Part shown: piece after piece, positions 1-8,173 of the stretch
Layout: each line of letters opens with the position of its first letter
How positions within the stretch are numbered: position 1 is the stretch's first letter
Assembly: GCA_016865035.1 (NCBI GenBank)
Contig: CP018227.1
Location: 2,199,501 to 2,263,500, forward strand
Direction: 5' to 3'
DNA: 64,000 nucleotides
Source of the DNA: Kordiimonadales bacterium IMCC3096
GTDB taxonomy: Bacteria; Pseudomonadota; Alphaproteobacteria; Minwuiales; Minwuiaceae
Notes under the pieces: generated by a model
Told to the model about the DNA's origin: nothing
What the model saw: the letters and a program-made list of their open reading frames with translations, nothing else
Databases searched by the model: none
Made by a program: the position numbers and the translations under genes

Positions 1-1
1 C

Positions 2-1408
2 ACGCGGGAGAGCAGCTCCGCCGACAACATCTGGTGGGGTGCGGTGAACAAGGACATCACCGAGGAAACCTTCGACGCGCTGCTGGGCCGGATGCAGGGG
101 TACATGACCGGTCGCGAGGTCTTCGTGCAGGACTGCTGGGCCGGTGCATCGCATGAACATCGTCTTGGCGTCCGGGTGATCACGGAGCGCGCCTGGCACA
201 ACCTCTTCGCCCGCAACATGTTCATCCAGCCGACGGCGGACGAACTGGCGGACTTCGCGCCGCAGTTCACCATCGTCCAGGCCCCGAACTTCCGCGCCGA
301 CCCGGAGCGTGACGGCACCCGTTCCGACTGTTTCATCTTCGTCAACTTTGCCCGTCGGCTGGTGCTGATCGGTGGCACCCACTATGCGGGCGAGATCAAG
401 AAGTCGGTCTTCTCGATCCTCAACTACCTGCTGCCGGAGCGGTCGATCATGCCGATGCATTGCTCGATCAATGTCGGCGAGAAGGGGGACGCGGCAATCT
501 TCTTCGGCCTGTCCGGCACCGGCAAGACCACCCTGTCGGCTGACCCGAAGCGCATGCTGATCGGCGATGACGAGCATGGCTGGGCCGATGACGGCGTCTT
601 CAATTTCGAAGGCGGCTGCTACGCCAAGGTGATCAACCTGTCGGCGGAGGCTGAACCGGAGATCTACAAGACCACCGGCATGTATGGCACGGTGCTGGAG
701 AACGTGGTGATGGACCCGATGACCGGGGAACTGGACCTGTTCGACAACAGCCTGACCGAGAACACGCGCGCGTCCTATCCCATCGAGTTCATCCCCAACG
801 CCAGCCCGACCGGTGTCGCCGGGCATCCCGACAATGTCGTGATGCTGACGGCAGACGCCTTCGGTGTGCTGCCTCCGATTGCCCGGCTGACACCGGAGCA
901 GGCGATGTACCACTTCCTGTCCGGCTACACCGCCAAGGTCGCAGGCACCGAGAAGGGTCTGGGCAGCGAGCCGCAGGCGACCTTTTCCACCTGCTTCGGC
1001 GCGCCGTTCATGCCGCGACACCCCTCCGTCTATGCCAACCTGCTGGGCGCGAAGATCGCGAAGCACGGGGCCGATTGCTGGCTGGTCAACACCGGCTGGA
1101 CCGGCGGCGTCTATGGCGTTGGCCAGCGCATGCCGATCCGCCACACCCGCGCCCTGCTGAACGCCGCGCTCGACGGCTCGCTGGCCAATGTGCCGACGCG
1201 GACCGACCCCAACTTCGGCTTCCAGGTTCCGACATCCTGCCCGGGTGTGCCCGACGAGGTGCTGAACCCGCGCATGACCTGGAGCGATGGCGGTGCCTAT
1301 GACACCAAGGCGCAGGAACTGGTCGGTCGTTTCAACGACAACTTCACCCAGTTCGAAGCCTATGTAGAAGCGGAGATCCGCGGCGCGGCCCCGGCTGTCG
1401 CTGCCTGA
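2..1408 (+). CDS. pckA: Phosphoenolpyruvate carboxykinase (ATP), 5' end cut by window edge
   Basis: ATP-dependent PEP carboxykinase, a cytosolic enzyme converting oxaloacetate and ATP to PEP, CO2 and ADP at the entry to gluconeogenesis. The frame is already open at base 2 and reads [16 protein letters not shown] before the first GTG at 44, so the true start lies outside the window. About 468 residues are visible against roughly 530 for the family. Visible motifs are the kinase-1a P-loop [11 protein letters not shown], the kinase-2 metal-binding block IGDDEHGW, and the conserved [15 protein letters not shown] and [12 protein letters not shown] blocks. The ATP-type family is clear from the P-loop spacing. 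It ends just before a hairpin terminator and faces mgtE convergently. Confidence 0.97.
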   Translation, partial: TRESSSADNIWWGAVNKDITEETFDALLGRMQGYMTGREVFVQDCWAGASHEHRLGVRVITERAWHNLFARNMFIQPTADELADFAPQFTIVQAPNFRADPERDGTRSDCFIFVNFARRLVLIGGTHYAGEIKKSVFSILNYLLPERSIMPMHCSINVGEKGDAAIFFGLSGTGKTTLSADPKRMLIGDDEHGWADDGVFNFEGGCYAKVINLSAEAEPEIYKTTGMYGTVLENVVMDPMTGELDLFDNSLTENTRASYPIEFIPNASPTGVAGHPDNVVMLTADAFGVLPPIARLTPEQAMYHFLSGYTAKVAGTEKGLGSEPQATFSTCFGAPFMPRHPSVYANLLGAKIAKHGADCWLVNTGWTGGVYGVGQRMPIRHTRALLNAALDGSLANVPTRTDPNFGFQVPTSCPGVPDEVLNPRMTWSDGGAYDTKAQELVGRFNDNFTQFEAYVEAEIRGAAPAVAA

Positions 1409-1435
1409 CGAACCTGACTTCGGTCGAGAGATTGC

Positions 1436-1470
1436 GGCGCTGGCGGGTTGATCCCGTCAGCGCCGTTTTC
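1436..1470 (+). terminator. Rho-independent terminator of pckA
   Basis: A 12-bp stem, GGCGCTGGCGGG / CCCGTCAGCGCC with one G-U pair, has a 5-base loop and is followed by GTTTTC. It lies 28 bases after the pckA stop and before the convergent end of mgtE. Confidence 0.8.
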
Positions 1471-1521
1471 GTTGGTGTGGTAGGTCACGCACCGCGCATG
1501 CCCATCGCCTGACGTTCCCGC

Positions 1522-2904
1522 CTACAGCAGCAGCCAGGCTCCCAGGCCGAGGAAGGCGAAGAAGCCGACGATGTCGGTGATGGTGGTCAGGAACACGGCG
1601 CTGGAGATCGCCGGATCGACCCCGGCGCGGTCGAGGCCCAGCGGGATCAGGATTCCGGCCAGCCCGGCCACGACCATGTTGATGACCATGGCCGCCGCGA
1701 TGACCCCGCCCAGGATCGGGTCCTGGAACCAGAGCAGGGTGGCGAGCCCGATGAGGATGGCAAAGGCGATGCCGTTGATGCCGCCCACCACCAGCTCCTT
1801 CGAGACCTGGCGCAGCGCGTTCGATGTCGTCAGGTCCTTCGTCGCCAGGGCGCGGACCGCGATGGCCAGGGTCTGCGTTCCGGCATTGCCACCCATGGAG
1901 GCGACGATGGGCATCAGCACGGCCAGGGCCACCACGGCCTCGATGGTTGCATCGAACTGGCCGATGACGGCAGAGGCCAGCAGGGCAGTGCCGAGATTGA
2001 TCAGAAGCCAGGCGAAGCGGCTCTTCGTCGTGCGCAGGATGGAGATGTTCAGGTCGTCCTGGCGCACACCTGCGATCTGGAACAGGTCTTCCTCCGCCTC
2101 TTCCTCGACGATCTCGACCACGTCGTCGACCATGACCACGCCGAGCATCCGGCCACTGTCGTCGACGACGGGGGCGGACGTGAGACCATACTGGCGGAAC
2201 TGGTAGGCGACATCGCCCTCGTCCATGTCCACCGGCAGGCTGATCGGATCGGCATCCATGATGTCGCCGATCCGGATCGGGCGCTTGGTGCGCATGGCGC
2301 GGTCCAGCGGCACCCAGCCAATGGGCTTGAAGGCCGCGTCGATGACATAGAGTCCGTAGAACTCGTCAGGCAGGTCCTCCGTGCGGCGCAGGTGATCGAT
2401 GACCTGACCCATGGACCAGAAGGCGGGGACCGCGACGAAGTCGCGCTGCATCAGGCGACCGGCCGAATCCTCCTCGAAGGACAGGCCTTCTTCCAGCGGT
2501 CGGCGCACATCTTCCGCGACCGCGTTCAGTACCGCCCGCTGCTGTTCCTCGCTCAGCGCGTCCAGGACGTAGACGGCATCATCCTCGTCCAGAGTGGAGA
2601 TCGCCTCCGCCACCCGGCGCGGGCCAAGCATTTCCACCAGCGCGTCACGCACCGGCTCGTCCATCTCAGCCAGCGCTTCCGGTTCCAGACTGTCGCCGAC
2701 CATCCGGAACAGGGTCTCGCGGCGGTCACGGTCGAACAGCTCGAACAGGTCAGCCTGGTCGGCGGCATGCAGCTCGGCCAGGGCCTCGCGGACCTTCTCC
2801 GCGTCGCCGGCGTCCAGCGCCAGCCGGATCTCGCGCACCAGCTCCGGGGTCAGGCCACGGTCGTCCTGGGCGTCGTCACCATCATGGATCTCGTCGTTAC
2901 GCAT
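1522..2904 (-). CDS. mgtE: Magnesium channel/transporter MgtE
   Basis: Inner-membrane Mg2+ channel gated by cytosolic Mg2+. The 460-residue protein has an acidic start, an N-terminal superhelical MgtE_N domain (about 20-130), two CBS domains (about 135-260), a plug helix, and five hydrophobic segments from about 285 to the C-terminus. The pore signature PIVASMGGNAGTQTLA and the late acidic TTITDIVGF segment, which holds the family's Mg-binding Asp, are present. I chose the ATG at 2904 because a GGAG lies about 8 bases upstream; an in-frame start at 2967 has no comparable site and would add 21 residues. Length and domain order are normal for the family. It is transcribed alone, convergent with pckA. 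Confidence 0.95.
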   Translation of the reverse strand: MRNDEIHDGDDAQDDRGLTPELVREIRLALDAGDAEKVREALAELHAADQADLFELFDRDRRETLFRMVGDSLEPEALAEMDEPVRDALVEMLGPRRVAEAISTLDEDDAVYVLDALSEEQQRAVLNAVAEDVRRPLEEGLSFEEDSAGRLMQRDFVAVPAFWSMGQVIDHLRRTEDLPDEFYGLYVIDAAFKPIGWVPLDRAMRTKRPIRIGDIMDADPISLPVDMDEGDVAYQFRQYGLTSAPVVDDSGRMLGVVMVDDVVEIVEEEAEEDLFQIAGVRQDDLNISILRTTKSRFAWLLINLGTALLASAVIGQFDATIEAVVALAVLMPIVASMGGNAGTQTLAIAVRALATKDLTTSNALRQVSKELVVGGINGIAFAILIGLATLLWFQDPILGGVIAAAMVINMVVAGLAGILIPLGLDRAGVDPAISSAVFLTTITDIVGFFAFLGLGAWLLL

Positions 2905-3039
2905 ACGGGGACGCTCCACAGGGTGTCGGGCAAGGGTGTGCTGGCGGGATAATGGCGCGGTGTGCACCTGCGTTCAAATGTCATGATGCTCCGACCGCAT
3001 CTTTCTCGCGGTCGGGGGCTTGGCGGTGGCCCAGATGCA

Positions 3040-3070
3040 GAAAGCCCGCCGCAGTTTCCTGCGACGGGCT
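3040..3070 (-). terminator. Terminator downstream of the phasin gene
   Basis: A 13-bp stem with one mismatch (AAGCCCGTCGCAG / CTGCGGCGGGCTT on the minus strand) has a 4-base loop and is followed by TTCTG. It lies 30 bases beyond the phasin stop. Confidence 0.7.
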
Positions 3071-3099
3071 TCCGGATCAGTCGGTCGGCTGAAGCGTGA

Positions 3100-3516
3100 T
3101 CAGTTCAGCTTCATCTGACCCTTCACTTCCTCGATGCCGTCGAGCATGCGCTTGTGCAGCACGTCCACGACTTCACCCTGGGACTTGGTCACCATCTCGG
3201 TCAGCTCACGGACATTGGCAACAGCCTTTTCCATGGCGGTCTTGGCAGCCTCGGTCTGGGCCTCGACGTCAACCTTGGCGCCACCTTCGTTCAGGCTCTT
3301 GACGGCCGTCTGGGCCTCTTCGACAGCCTGCTGCGCGATGGTCACCTGGCGCTCGAAGACCGCGCGGAAACCGTCCATGGCCAGCTGATTGGCGGCGGTG
3401 ACAGCTTCGAAGTTCTTCTGCTGGATCGCCATCATCGACGTGAAGTCAACGTTGGGCATCTTCATCTCGGTCATCATCTTGCCGAAGTCGGCGAAAGGGA
3501 AAGCAGCCTTGGTCAT
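3100..3516 (-). CDS. phaP: Phasin family protein (polyhydroxyalkanoate granule-associated)
   Basis: Small amphipathic helical protein expected to coat polyhydroxyalkanoate granules in the cytoplasm. The 138 residues begin MTKAAFPFADF, followed by long helices rich in Ala, Gln and Glu (FEAVTAANQLAMDGFRAVFERQ), the pattern of the alphaproteobacterial phasin family; length is typical. The ATG at 3516 has an AGGAG 9 bases upstream, whereas the upstream extension of the frame runs through the promoter region and is unlikely to be translated. It has its own promoter with two TTGTGC boxes and its own terminator, so it is monocistronic. No PHA synthase or depolymerase is in this window, so the granule role rests on family resemblance. 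Confidence 0.88.
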   Translation of the reverse strand: MTKAAFPFADFGKMMTEMKMPNVDFTSMMAIQQKNFEAVTAANQLAMDGFRAVFERQVTIAQQAVEEAQTAVKSLNEGGAKVDVEAQTEAAKTAMEKAVANVRELTEMVTKSQGEVVDVLHKRMLDGIEEVKGQMKLN

Positions 3517-3560
3517 TGGTTTCGCTCCTGCAACGTGTTGTTCGGTGCAGCTCTCTCTTT

Positions 3561-3635
3561 TTGTGCGCTGCAACATGGACCCTATATGCAACCTCGCACC
3601 TGCAGCGTCAAGGGTTAATTTTGTGCAGCGCACAA
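3561..3635 (-). promoter_or_regulatory. Phasin promoter flanked by two PhaR-like boxes
   Basis: On the minus strand a TTGACG (3611-3606), a 17-base spacer and CATATA (3588-3583) form a sigma-70-like promoter. A near-perfect dyad TTGTGC-AGC-GCACAA (3621-3635) lies just upstream and a related TTGTGCGCTGCAACA (3561-3575) lies at the expected transcription start. Known alphaproteobacterial PhaR repressors bind TGC-rich dyads in phasin promoters. Assigning these boxes to PhaR is an inference. Confidence 0.6.
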
Positions 3636-3659
3636 TAAATCTTCGGCGGGCAAAAGAAG

Positions 3660-3690
3660 ACCCCGCCGACCCTTTCGGGCCGACGGGGTA
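3660..3690 (-). terminator. Terminator downstream of the outer-membrane protein gene
   Basis: A GC-rich stem (TACCCCGTCGGCCCG paired with GGGTCGGCGGGGT, about 12 bp) with an AAA loop is followed on the minus strand by CTTCTTTTG. It separates the TIGR02001-like gene from the phasin promoter. Confidence 0.75.
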
Positions 3691-3734
3691 TCTGTCTGGT
3701 TGCCGTTGCCCGACCAGGGTCGGGCGGTACGCGA

Positions 3735-4445
3735 TCAGAAGGAGCGGGAGACCGCGAAGATCACTGTCGCATCCGCACCGACAGCGTTCTGCTCGGTATC
3801 AACGTAGGAAACGCTGAAGTCGAAACCGAAGAACGACTTCGACAGGCCGACCGACCAGTCGATGACCGACGTTCCCTGATCGATCATCTGGTAGCCGATG
3901 CCGGCGTCCAGCGCGAAGTCAGCGGGCAGCGGGATGCTGACGCCTGCATTGGTATAGAGGGCGTCGCCCGTGCTGCCGAAGAAGTCGGGCGAATAGGCGG
4001 TGCCGACGGAGACGGAAGCGATGTCGAAGTCATAGCCGAGGCTCAGGTAACCTTCGAAGAAGTTGAAGTTGAAGCGGTCGGACGCACCCGGATAGGCGTA
4101 GTAGATGATGCCAACGTCGTACGAGAGGCCTTCGACCTCATTGGCGAAGCCGCCGTAGAAGTCGGTCTCGAGGTGCGCGTCATTGAACTCCACGTTGGAG
4201 CCCCAGACACCGAGATAGACACCGCTGTCATGGCTCCAGTCGAAGCCGCCCTGCAGTGCAGGTTCGCTGTCGGCCTGCGTGAATCCGCGGAAACGATAGT
4301 CGGAAACGAAACCCACATTGGCGGAGAATTCGCCGGGAAACTGGAACGAGTCCCCCTCTGAATGGCTGGCGGCGTTGGCTGTTGCCTGAACGCCGAAAAG
4401 GGCCGCACCGACAATGCCGGCGGCCAGAAGGGTTTTCTTGAACAT
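3735..4445 (-). CDS. TIGR02001-type outer-membrane beta-barrel protein
   Basis: Predicted outer-membrane protein of the TIGR02001 (Gcw_chp) family, function unknown. The 236 residues open with a classical signal peptide (MFKKTLLAAGIVGAALFG, cleavage near ANAASH). The mature part has alternating aromatic beta strands such as VGFVSDYRFRGFTQ and WGSNVEFND, and ends in VSRSF with a terminal Phe, the usual barrel-assembly signal. ATG 4445 has a GAGGAG about 10 bases upstream; an in-frame GTG at 4457 overlaps that site and is less likely. The spacer upstream contains TTGTGC-type boxes. Family members recur in marine alpha- and gammaproteobacteria; a role in small-molecule passage is only a guess. 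Confidence 0.85.
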   Translation of the reverse strand: MFKKTLLAAGIVGAALFGVQATANAASHSEGDSFQFPGEFSANVGFVSDYRFRGFTQADSEPALQGGFDWSHDSGVYLGVWGSNVEFNDAHLETDFYGGFANEVEGLSYDVGIIYYAYPGASDRFNFNFFEGYLSLGYDFDIASVSVGTAYSPDFFGSTGDALYTNAGVSIPLPADFALDAGIGYQMIDQGTSVIDWSVGLSKSFFGFDFSVSYVDTEQNAVGADATVIFAVSRSF

Positions 4446-4587
4446 TGCGAAACGCACTCCTCATCGCGATACAGACGCCAGACCGGCGTCCCCCGAACGC
4501 AGTGCTTCAGCAAGCTTGATACCAATGTGATTGGTTGAGACTTGCGTGTAACTTATTGAAATATATGTGAAATAAATTGGTCATTTT

Positions 4588-4652
4588 TTGTGCACAATGG
4601 GTATTGCACGTGTTACGCGCATATGACTGCCTTGAATTTTTGCACTGCACAA
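4588..4652. promoter_or_regulatory. Pair of PhaR-like boxes in the 321-bp divergent spacer
   Basis: The spacer 4446-4766 holds no gene that I can support. It contains the palindrome TTGTGCACAA (4588-4597) and TTGCACTGCACAA (4640-4652). The second is the exact reverse complement of the TTGTGCAGTGCAA found before the transglutaminase operon at 19081. The boxes could serve the outer-membrane protein gene, the coiled-coil/cyclase pair, or both. The spacer is notably AT-rich around 4550-4600 compared with its surroundings. Confidence 0.5.
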
Positions 4653-4766
4653 ATTTCAGCCACACGATCCGGAGGCTTTCCCCGGCGAAAGCTTCGCTCT
4701 ACCGCCGCGCTGCCAATTCCGCTAGGATTCCGTTATCAATCAGGCTGATAGGCTTGCTGCCGAACA

Positions 4767-5852
4767 GTGAAACGGGTCGAGATGGCTGCAGAAACCCTCG
4801 AGAATGGTGCGGAGCTACGGCAGTTGCAGCGCGGCATCCAGGCGATGCGCGATGCGCTGGACGAGAAGGACCGCGAGACACGGCGCAAGGTGCAGCAAGC
4901 CGAAGTCGCCTCGCAGTCGGAAATCCGCACGCTGAAGAATACCGCCCAGGCGCTGCGGGACGAACTGGAGAACGAACGCAGCCGGAGTGCGCGGCTTGTC
5001 CAGGCGGAGAAGCAGGCTGCCTCAGCCGAGATCCAGCAATTGAAGGACACGGCGCAGGCCTTGCGCGACACACTCGAGTCCCAGCGGGTCGAGACCCAGC
5101 GGCTGGTGCAGGCGGAGCGGCAGGGGGCCGCCGCCGAGATCCGGGAACTGAAGGAAACCGCGCAGGCCCTGCGTGACAGTATCGAGGCCCAACGGCTGGA
5201 GACGCAGCGTCTGGTGCAGGCGGAACGGCAGGGTGCCGCCGCCGAGATCCAGCAACTGAAGGACACGGCGCAGGCCCTGCGTGACACGCTGGAATCGCAG
5301 CGGATGGAAACGCAGCGGCTCATCCAGGCTGAGAAACAGGCCGCCGCCGCCGAGATTCAGGAACTGAAGAACACGGCGCAGTCCCTGCGCGACCGGCTGA
5401 CCGAGCAGATGAACGAGACCCAGCGGCTGGTGCAGGCGGAAAAGCAGGCTGCGGCCGCCGAGATCCAGCAGTTGAAGGATACCGCGCAGGCCCTGCGCGA
5501 CACGCTGGAGGAACAGCGGGTGGAAACCCAGCGGCTGGTGCAGCAGGAACGCCAGGGCGCGGCGGCGGAGATTCGCGACCTGAAAGCCATGGCGCAATCG
5601 CTGCGTGACGAGATGGATGAAGCCAAGGTCGCCGCCGATGCCGCCGTGCAGCGGGTGAAGCGCGAAATGGCCGCTGAGAACCGCCAATTGCATGATACAG
5701 TGCAGGCGCTGCGCGACGAGATGGATGAAATGCGAGCCGTACAGCGTGAGAACATGCAGGAAAGCAAGCGTCTGCAGGTGAATGAACTGAACCAGTTGCG
5801 GACGACCATCCAGAAGCTGCGTGATCGGCTGGAGGAGAAGCAGCATGTATGA
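4767..5852 (+). CDS. Long repetitive coiled-coil protein coupled to the adenylate cyclase
   Basis: I do not recognise a named family. The 361 residues are almost entirely one predicted helix built from about nine 36-residue units. Each contains a form of AEIQQLKDTAQALRDTLE, and the LRD/MRD triplets fall at residues 27, 63, 99 and every 36 thereafter. Units at 77-256 are near identical; those at both ends have diverged. There is no signal peptide, membrane segment or cysteine-rich site, so a cytosolic rod of roughly 50 nm is likely. The start is uncertain: GTG 4767 is used, but ATG 4782 is equally possible because neither has a strong ribosome site. Its stop overlaps the start of the next gene, a GAF-GAF-PAS cyclase, so the two are translationally coupled. 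A scaffold or sensor role for the cyclase is an inference. Confidence 0.8.
   Translation: MKRVEMAAETLENGAELRQLQRGIQAMRDALDEKDRETRRKVQQAEVASQSEIRTLKNTAQALRDELENERSRSARLVQAEKQAASAEIQQLKDTAQALRDTLESQRVETQRLVQAERQGAAAEIRELKETAQALRDSIEAQRLETQRLVQAERQGAAAEIQQLKDTAQALRDTLESQRMETQRLIQAEKQAAAAEIQELKNTAQSLRDRLTEQMNETQRLVQAEKQAAAAEIQQLKDTAQALRDTLEEQRVETQRLVQQERQGAAAEIRDLKAMAQSLRDEMDEAKVAADAAVQRVKREMAAENRQLHDTVQALRDEMDEMRAVQRENMQESKRLQVNELNQLRTTIQKLRDRLEEKQHV
4995..5534 (+). repeat. Five tandem 108-bp in-frame repeats
   Basis: Codons 77-256 of the coiled-coil gene are five consecutive 108-bp units, each starting with a CTT/CTG/CTC codon followed by GTC/GTG/ATC CAG. They are highly similar at both DNA and protein level, which points to duplication by slippage or unequal exchange, with decayed copies on either side. 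The unit is 36 residues, equal to two heptads plus two hendecads. Confidence 0.9.
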
Positions 5853-8151
5853 CAGCCCGGCCAAAAGCCCCATGAAGGCGGCGGGCGGCAAGAACGACGG
5901 CATGTCCCAGTCGGAGCATCTGCGCCACCTGCAGATGCTGCTCGACGTTTCACGCCAGGTCGCGGCGCTGGACACCCTCGATGCTGTTCTGGACACCCTG
6001 ATCACTGTCGCCGTGAAGGAAACGCGCGCCGAACGCGGCACCCTCTTCCTCCACGACAGTTCCACGGGGGAGCTTTATTCGCGGGTGGCACAAGGCATCC
6101 GCACGCATGAGATCCGCATTCTGGACAATGCCGGCATCGCGGGCGCCGTATTCCATTCCGGCGAGGGCGAGATCGTCCACAAGGCCTATGAAGACGAACG
6201 CTTCAATGCGGATGTGGACAAGGAAACCGGCTTCGTCACCCAGTCGATCCTCTGCGCGCCGGTGAAGAACGCCAAGGGGGACATCATCGGTGTCGCCCAG
6301 GTGCTGAACAAGGCGGAGGGCGAATTTTCCGACCTCGACATGGCGGTGCTGGAGGGCATGACCACCCAGTGCGCCATCACCCTGCAGTCGATGCAGCTGG
6401 TCGAGCGGATGGAGAGCACCCGCAAGCGCGAGATCGAATTCCTGAATGTCGTCTCCGACATGACCTCGGAACTGGAACTGACGCGGCTGCTGCAGCGGGT
6501 GATGTCCGAAGCGACCCGGATGCTGGATGCCGAACGCTCCACCCTGTTCATCAATGACGAGAAGACCAACGAACTCTTCAGCCATGTGGGCGAGGGACTG
6601 GATTCGGTGGAGATCCGTCTCCCGAACCACCTGGGCATCGCCGGAGCGGTGTTCGTGTCCGGTGACACGGTCAACATTCCCTATGCCTACGCCGACCTGC
6701 GCTTCAACCCGGGCTTCGACAAGCAGACCGGCTTCTTCACCCGGTCGATCCTCTGCGTGCCGGTGGTCAACAAGGCCGGCAAGGTCATCGGTGTCACCCA
6801 GGCGCTGAACAAGCGCGGTGGCCCTTTCTCCGACGAGGACGAGAGCCGCCTGAAGGCCTTCACCGCCCAGATCGCCATCGGTCTGGAGAACGCCAAGCTG
6901 TTCGGCGACATCCAGGCGATGAAGAACTACAACGAGAGCATGCTGCAATCCATGTCGAACGGTGTCGTCACCTTCGATGAGGATCGTGAGGCCAAGACCT
7001 GCAATGCAGCCGGTGCGCGAATCATGCGCACGCTGGCCAAGGACGTGATCGGGCAGAAGGCGGCCGATGTCTTCGGGGAGGCCAACGCCTGGCTGCTGGA
7101 GAAGATCGAGCGGGTGGAGGAGAGCCGCGAAGGCGATACCTCGGTCGATGCGGAACTGGCGTTCGGGGACGAGAAGGTCTCCGCCAACGTCAATGTGCTG
7201 CCGCTGACCTCCGGTGACGGCAAGCCCCTCGGCACCCTGATCATGATGGAGGATATCTCCAACGAGAAGCGGGTGAAGTCCACCCTGTCGCGCTACATGG
7301 ATCCCGGCCTGGCCGACCAGATGCTGGCCGGGGGCAATCAGGAGGAGATCCTGGGCGGCAAGGACACCGTCGCCACCGTCCTCTTCTCCGACGTGCGCGG
7401 CTTCACGACGATCACCGAATCGCTGGGGGCCCAGGGCACGGTCGCGCTGCTGAACGACTATTTCGAACTGATGGTGGACTGCATCTCCGAACAGGGCGGC
7501 ATGCTCGACAAGTTCATCGGCGACGCCATCATGGCCGCCTTCGGCATCCCGGTGCCGCACGAGGATGACGAGGACCGGGGCCTGCGCGCCGGCATCAACA
7601 TGATCTCGCGCCTGTGGGAATGGAACGTGGAGCGCAAGAAGCGCGGCGACATGGAAGTGGACATGGGGCTGGGCCTCAACACCGGCTCCATCGTCGCCGG
7701 CAACATCGGCTCCAAGAAGCGCATGGACTACACCATGATCGGCGACGGCGTGAACCTCGCCGCCCGTCTGGAAAGCGCCTGCAAGCAGTACAATGCCCGC
7801 ATCCTGCTGTCGGAATACACGGTTGCGAAGCTGAAGGGCGTCTATCGCCTGCGCGACATCGACAAGGTGGTGGTGAAGGGCAAGACCCAGCCGGTGGGCG
7901 TCTTCGAATGCCTCGACTATCACAACGACCAGTCGTTCCCGAACCTGATGGATGCCCTCGGCAACTTCAACGAGGGCGTGAAGCGCTACCGTCATCAGGA
8001 ATGGGACAAGGCCGTCAGCTATTTCGAGGAAGCGCTGAAGGCGAACGACTCCGACAAGCTGGCCAATACCTACATCGAGCGCTGTGCGCTGATGAAGGAG
8101 AACCCGCCGGGCGACGACTGGGACGGCGTCTGGATCATGACCAGCAAGTAG
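5845..8151 (+). CDS. GAF-GAF-PAS class III adenylate cyclase with C-terminal helical repeat
   Basis: Predicted cytosolic adenylate cyclase making cAMP from ATP. In the 768 residues I read two GAF domains (about 35-185 and 210-360, each with a RGTLFLHD / RSTLFIND-type strand and a TQSILCAP / TRSILCVP motif), a PAS-like region (about 370-475), a class III catalytic domain (about 505-690) and a TPR-like C-terminus (about 700-768). Catalytic features are metal Asp in FSDVRGFT and FIGDA, purine-selecting Lys in LDKFIGDAIM, Thr in MDYTMIGD, and the transition-state Asn and Arg in VNLAARLE. The Lys/Thr pair is the class IIIb adenylate-cyclase type. ATG 5845 has GGAGGAG 8 bases upstream and overlaps the stop of the coiled-coil gene. 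GAF ligands cannot be told from sequence. Confidence 0.93.
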   Translation: MYDSPAKSPMKAAGGKNDGMSQSEHLRHLQMLLDVSRQVAALDTLDAVLDTLITVAVKETRAERGTLFLHDSSTGELYSRVAQGIRTHEIRILDNAGIAGAVFHSGEGEIVHKAYEDERFNADVDKETGFVTQSILCAPVKNAKGDIIGVAQVLNKAEGEFSDLDMAVLEGMTTQCAITLQSMQLVERMESTRKREIEFLNVVSDMTSELELTRLLQRVMSEATRMLDAERSTLFINDEKTNELFSHVGEGLDSVEIRLPNHLGIAGAVFVSGDTVNIPYAYADLRFNPGFDKQTGFFTRSILCVPVVNKAGKVIGVTQALNKRGGPFSDEDESRLKAFTAQIAIGLENAKLFGDIQAMKNYNESMLQSMSNGVVTFDEDREAKTCNAAGARIMRTLAKDVIGQKAADVFGEANAWLLEKIERVEESREGDTSVDAELAFGDEKVSANVNVLPLTSGDGKPLGTLIMMEDISNEKRVKSTLSRYMDPGLADQMLAGGNQEEILGGKDTVATVLFSDVRGFTTITESLGAQGTVALLNDYFELMVDCISEQGGMLDKFIGDAIMAAFGIPVPHEDDEDRGLRAGINMISRLWEWNVERKKRGDMEVDMGLGLNTGSIVAGNIGSKKRMDYTMIGDGVNLAARLESACKQYNARILLSEYTVAKLKGVYRLRDIDKVVVKGKTQPVGVFECLDYHNDQSFPNLMDALGNFNEGVKRYRHQEWDKAVSYFEEALKANDSDKLANTYIERCALMKENPPGDDWDGVWIMTSK

Positions 8152-8173
8152 GCATCGCCCGTCCCCTTCCCGG

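Noticed and set aside
3561-3633. N-terminal extension of the phasin reading frame to 3633.
   Set aside because: It would cover the predicted promoter and both boxes, and the ATG at 3516 has a good ribosome site.
4577-5176. A 199-codon plus-strand frame overlapping the start of the coiled-coil gene.
   Set aside because: It runs in another frame through the repeat region, is Arg/Gly/Ala-rich without motifs, and begins inside the regulatory spacer.
4995-5534. Tandem repeat considered as a CRISPR array or TPR/pentapeptide repeat.
   Set aside because: The units are contiguous without spacers and in frame; the residue pattern is helical coiled coil, not the TPR or pentapeptide consensus.
5022-6065. 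Minus-strand open frames with a strong internal repeat opposite the coiled-coil gene.
   Set aside because: The repeat simply mirrors the 108-bp units of the plus-strand gene. The plus-strand reading gives a sensible helical protein and a coupled downstream gene.
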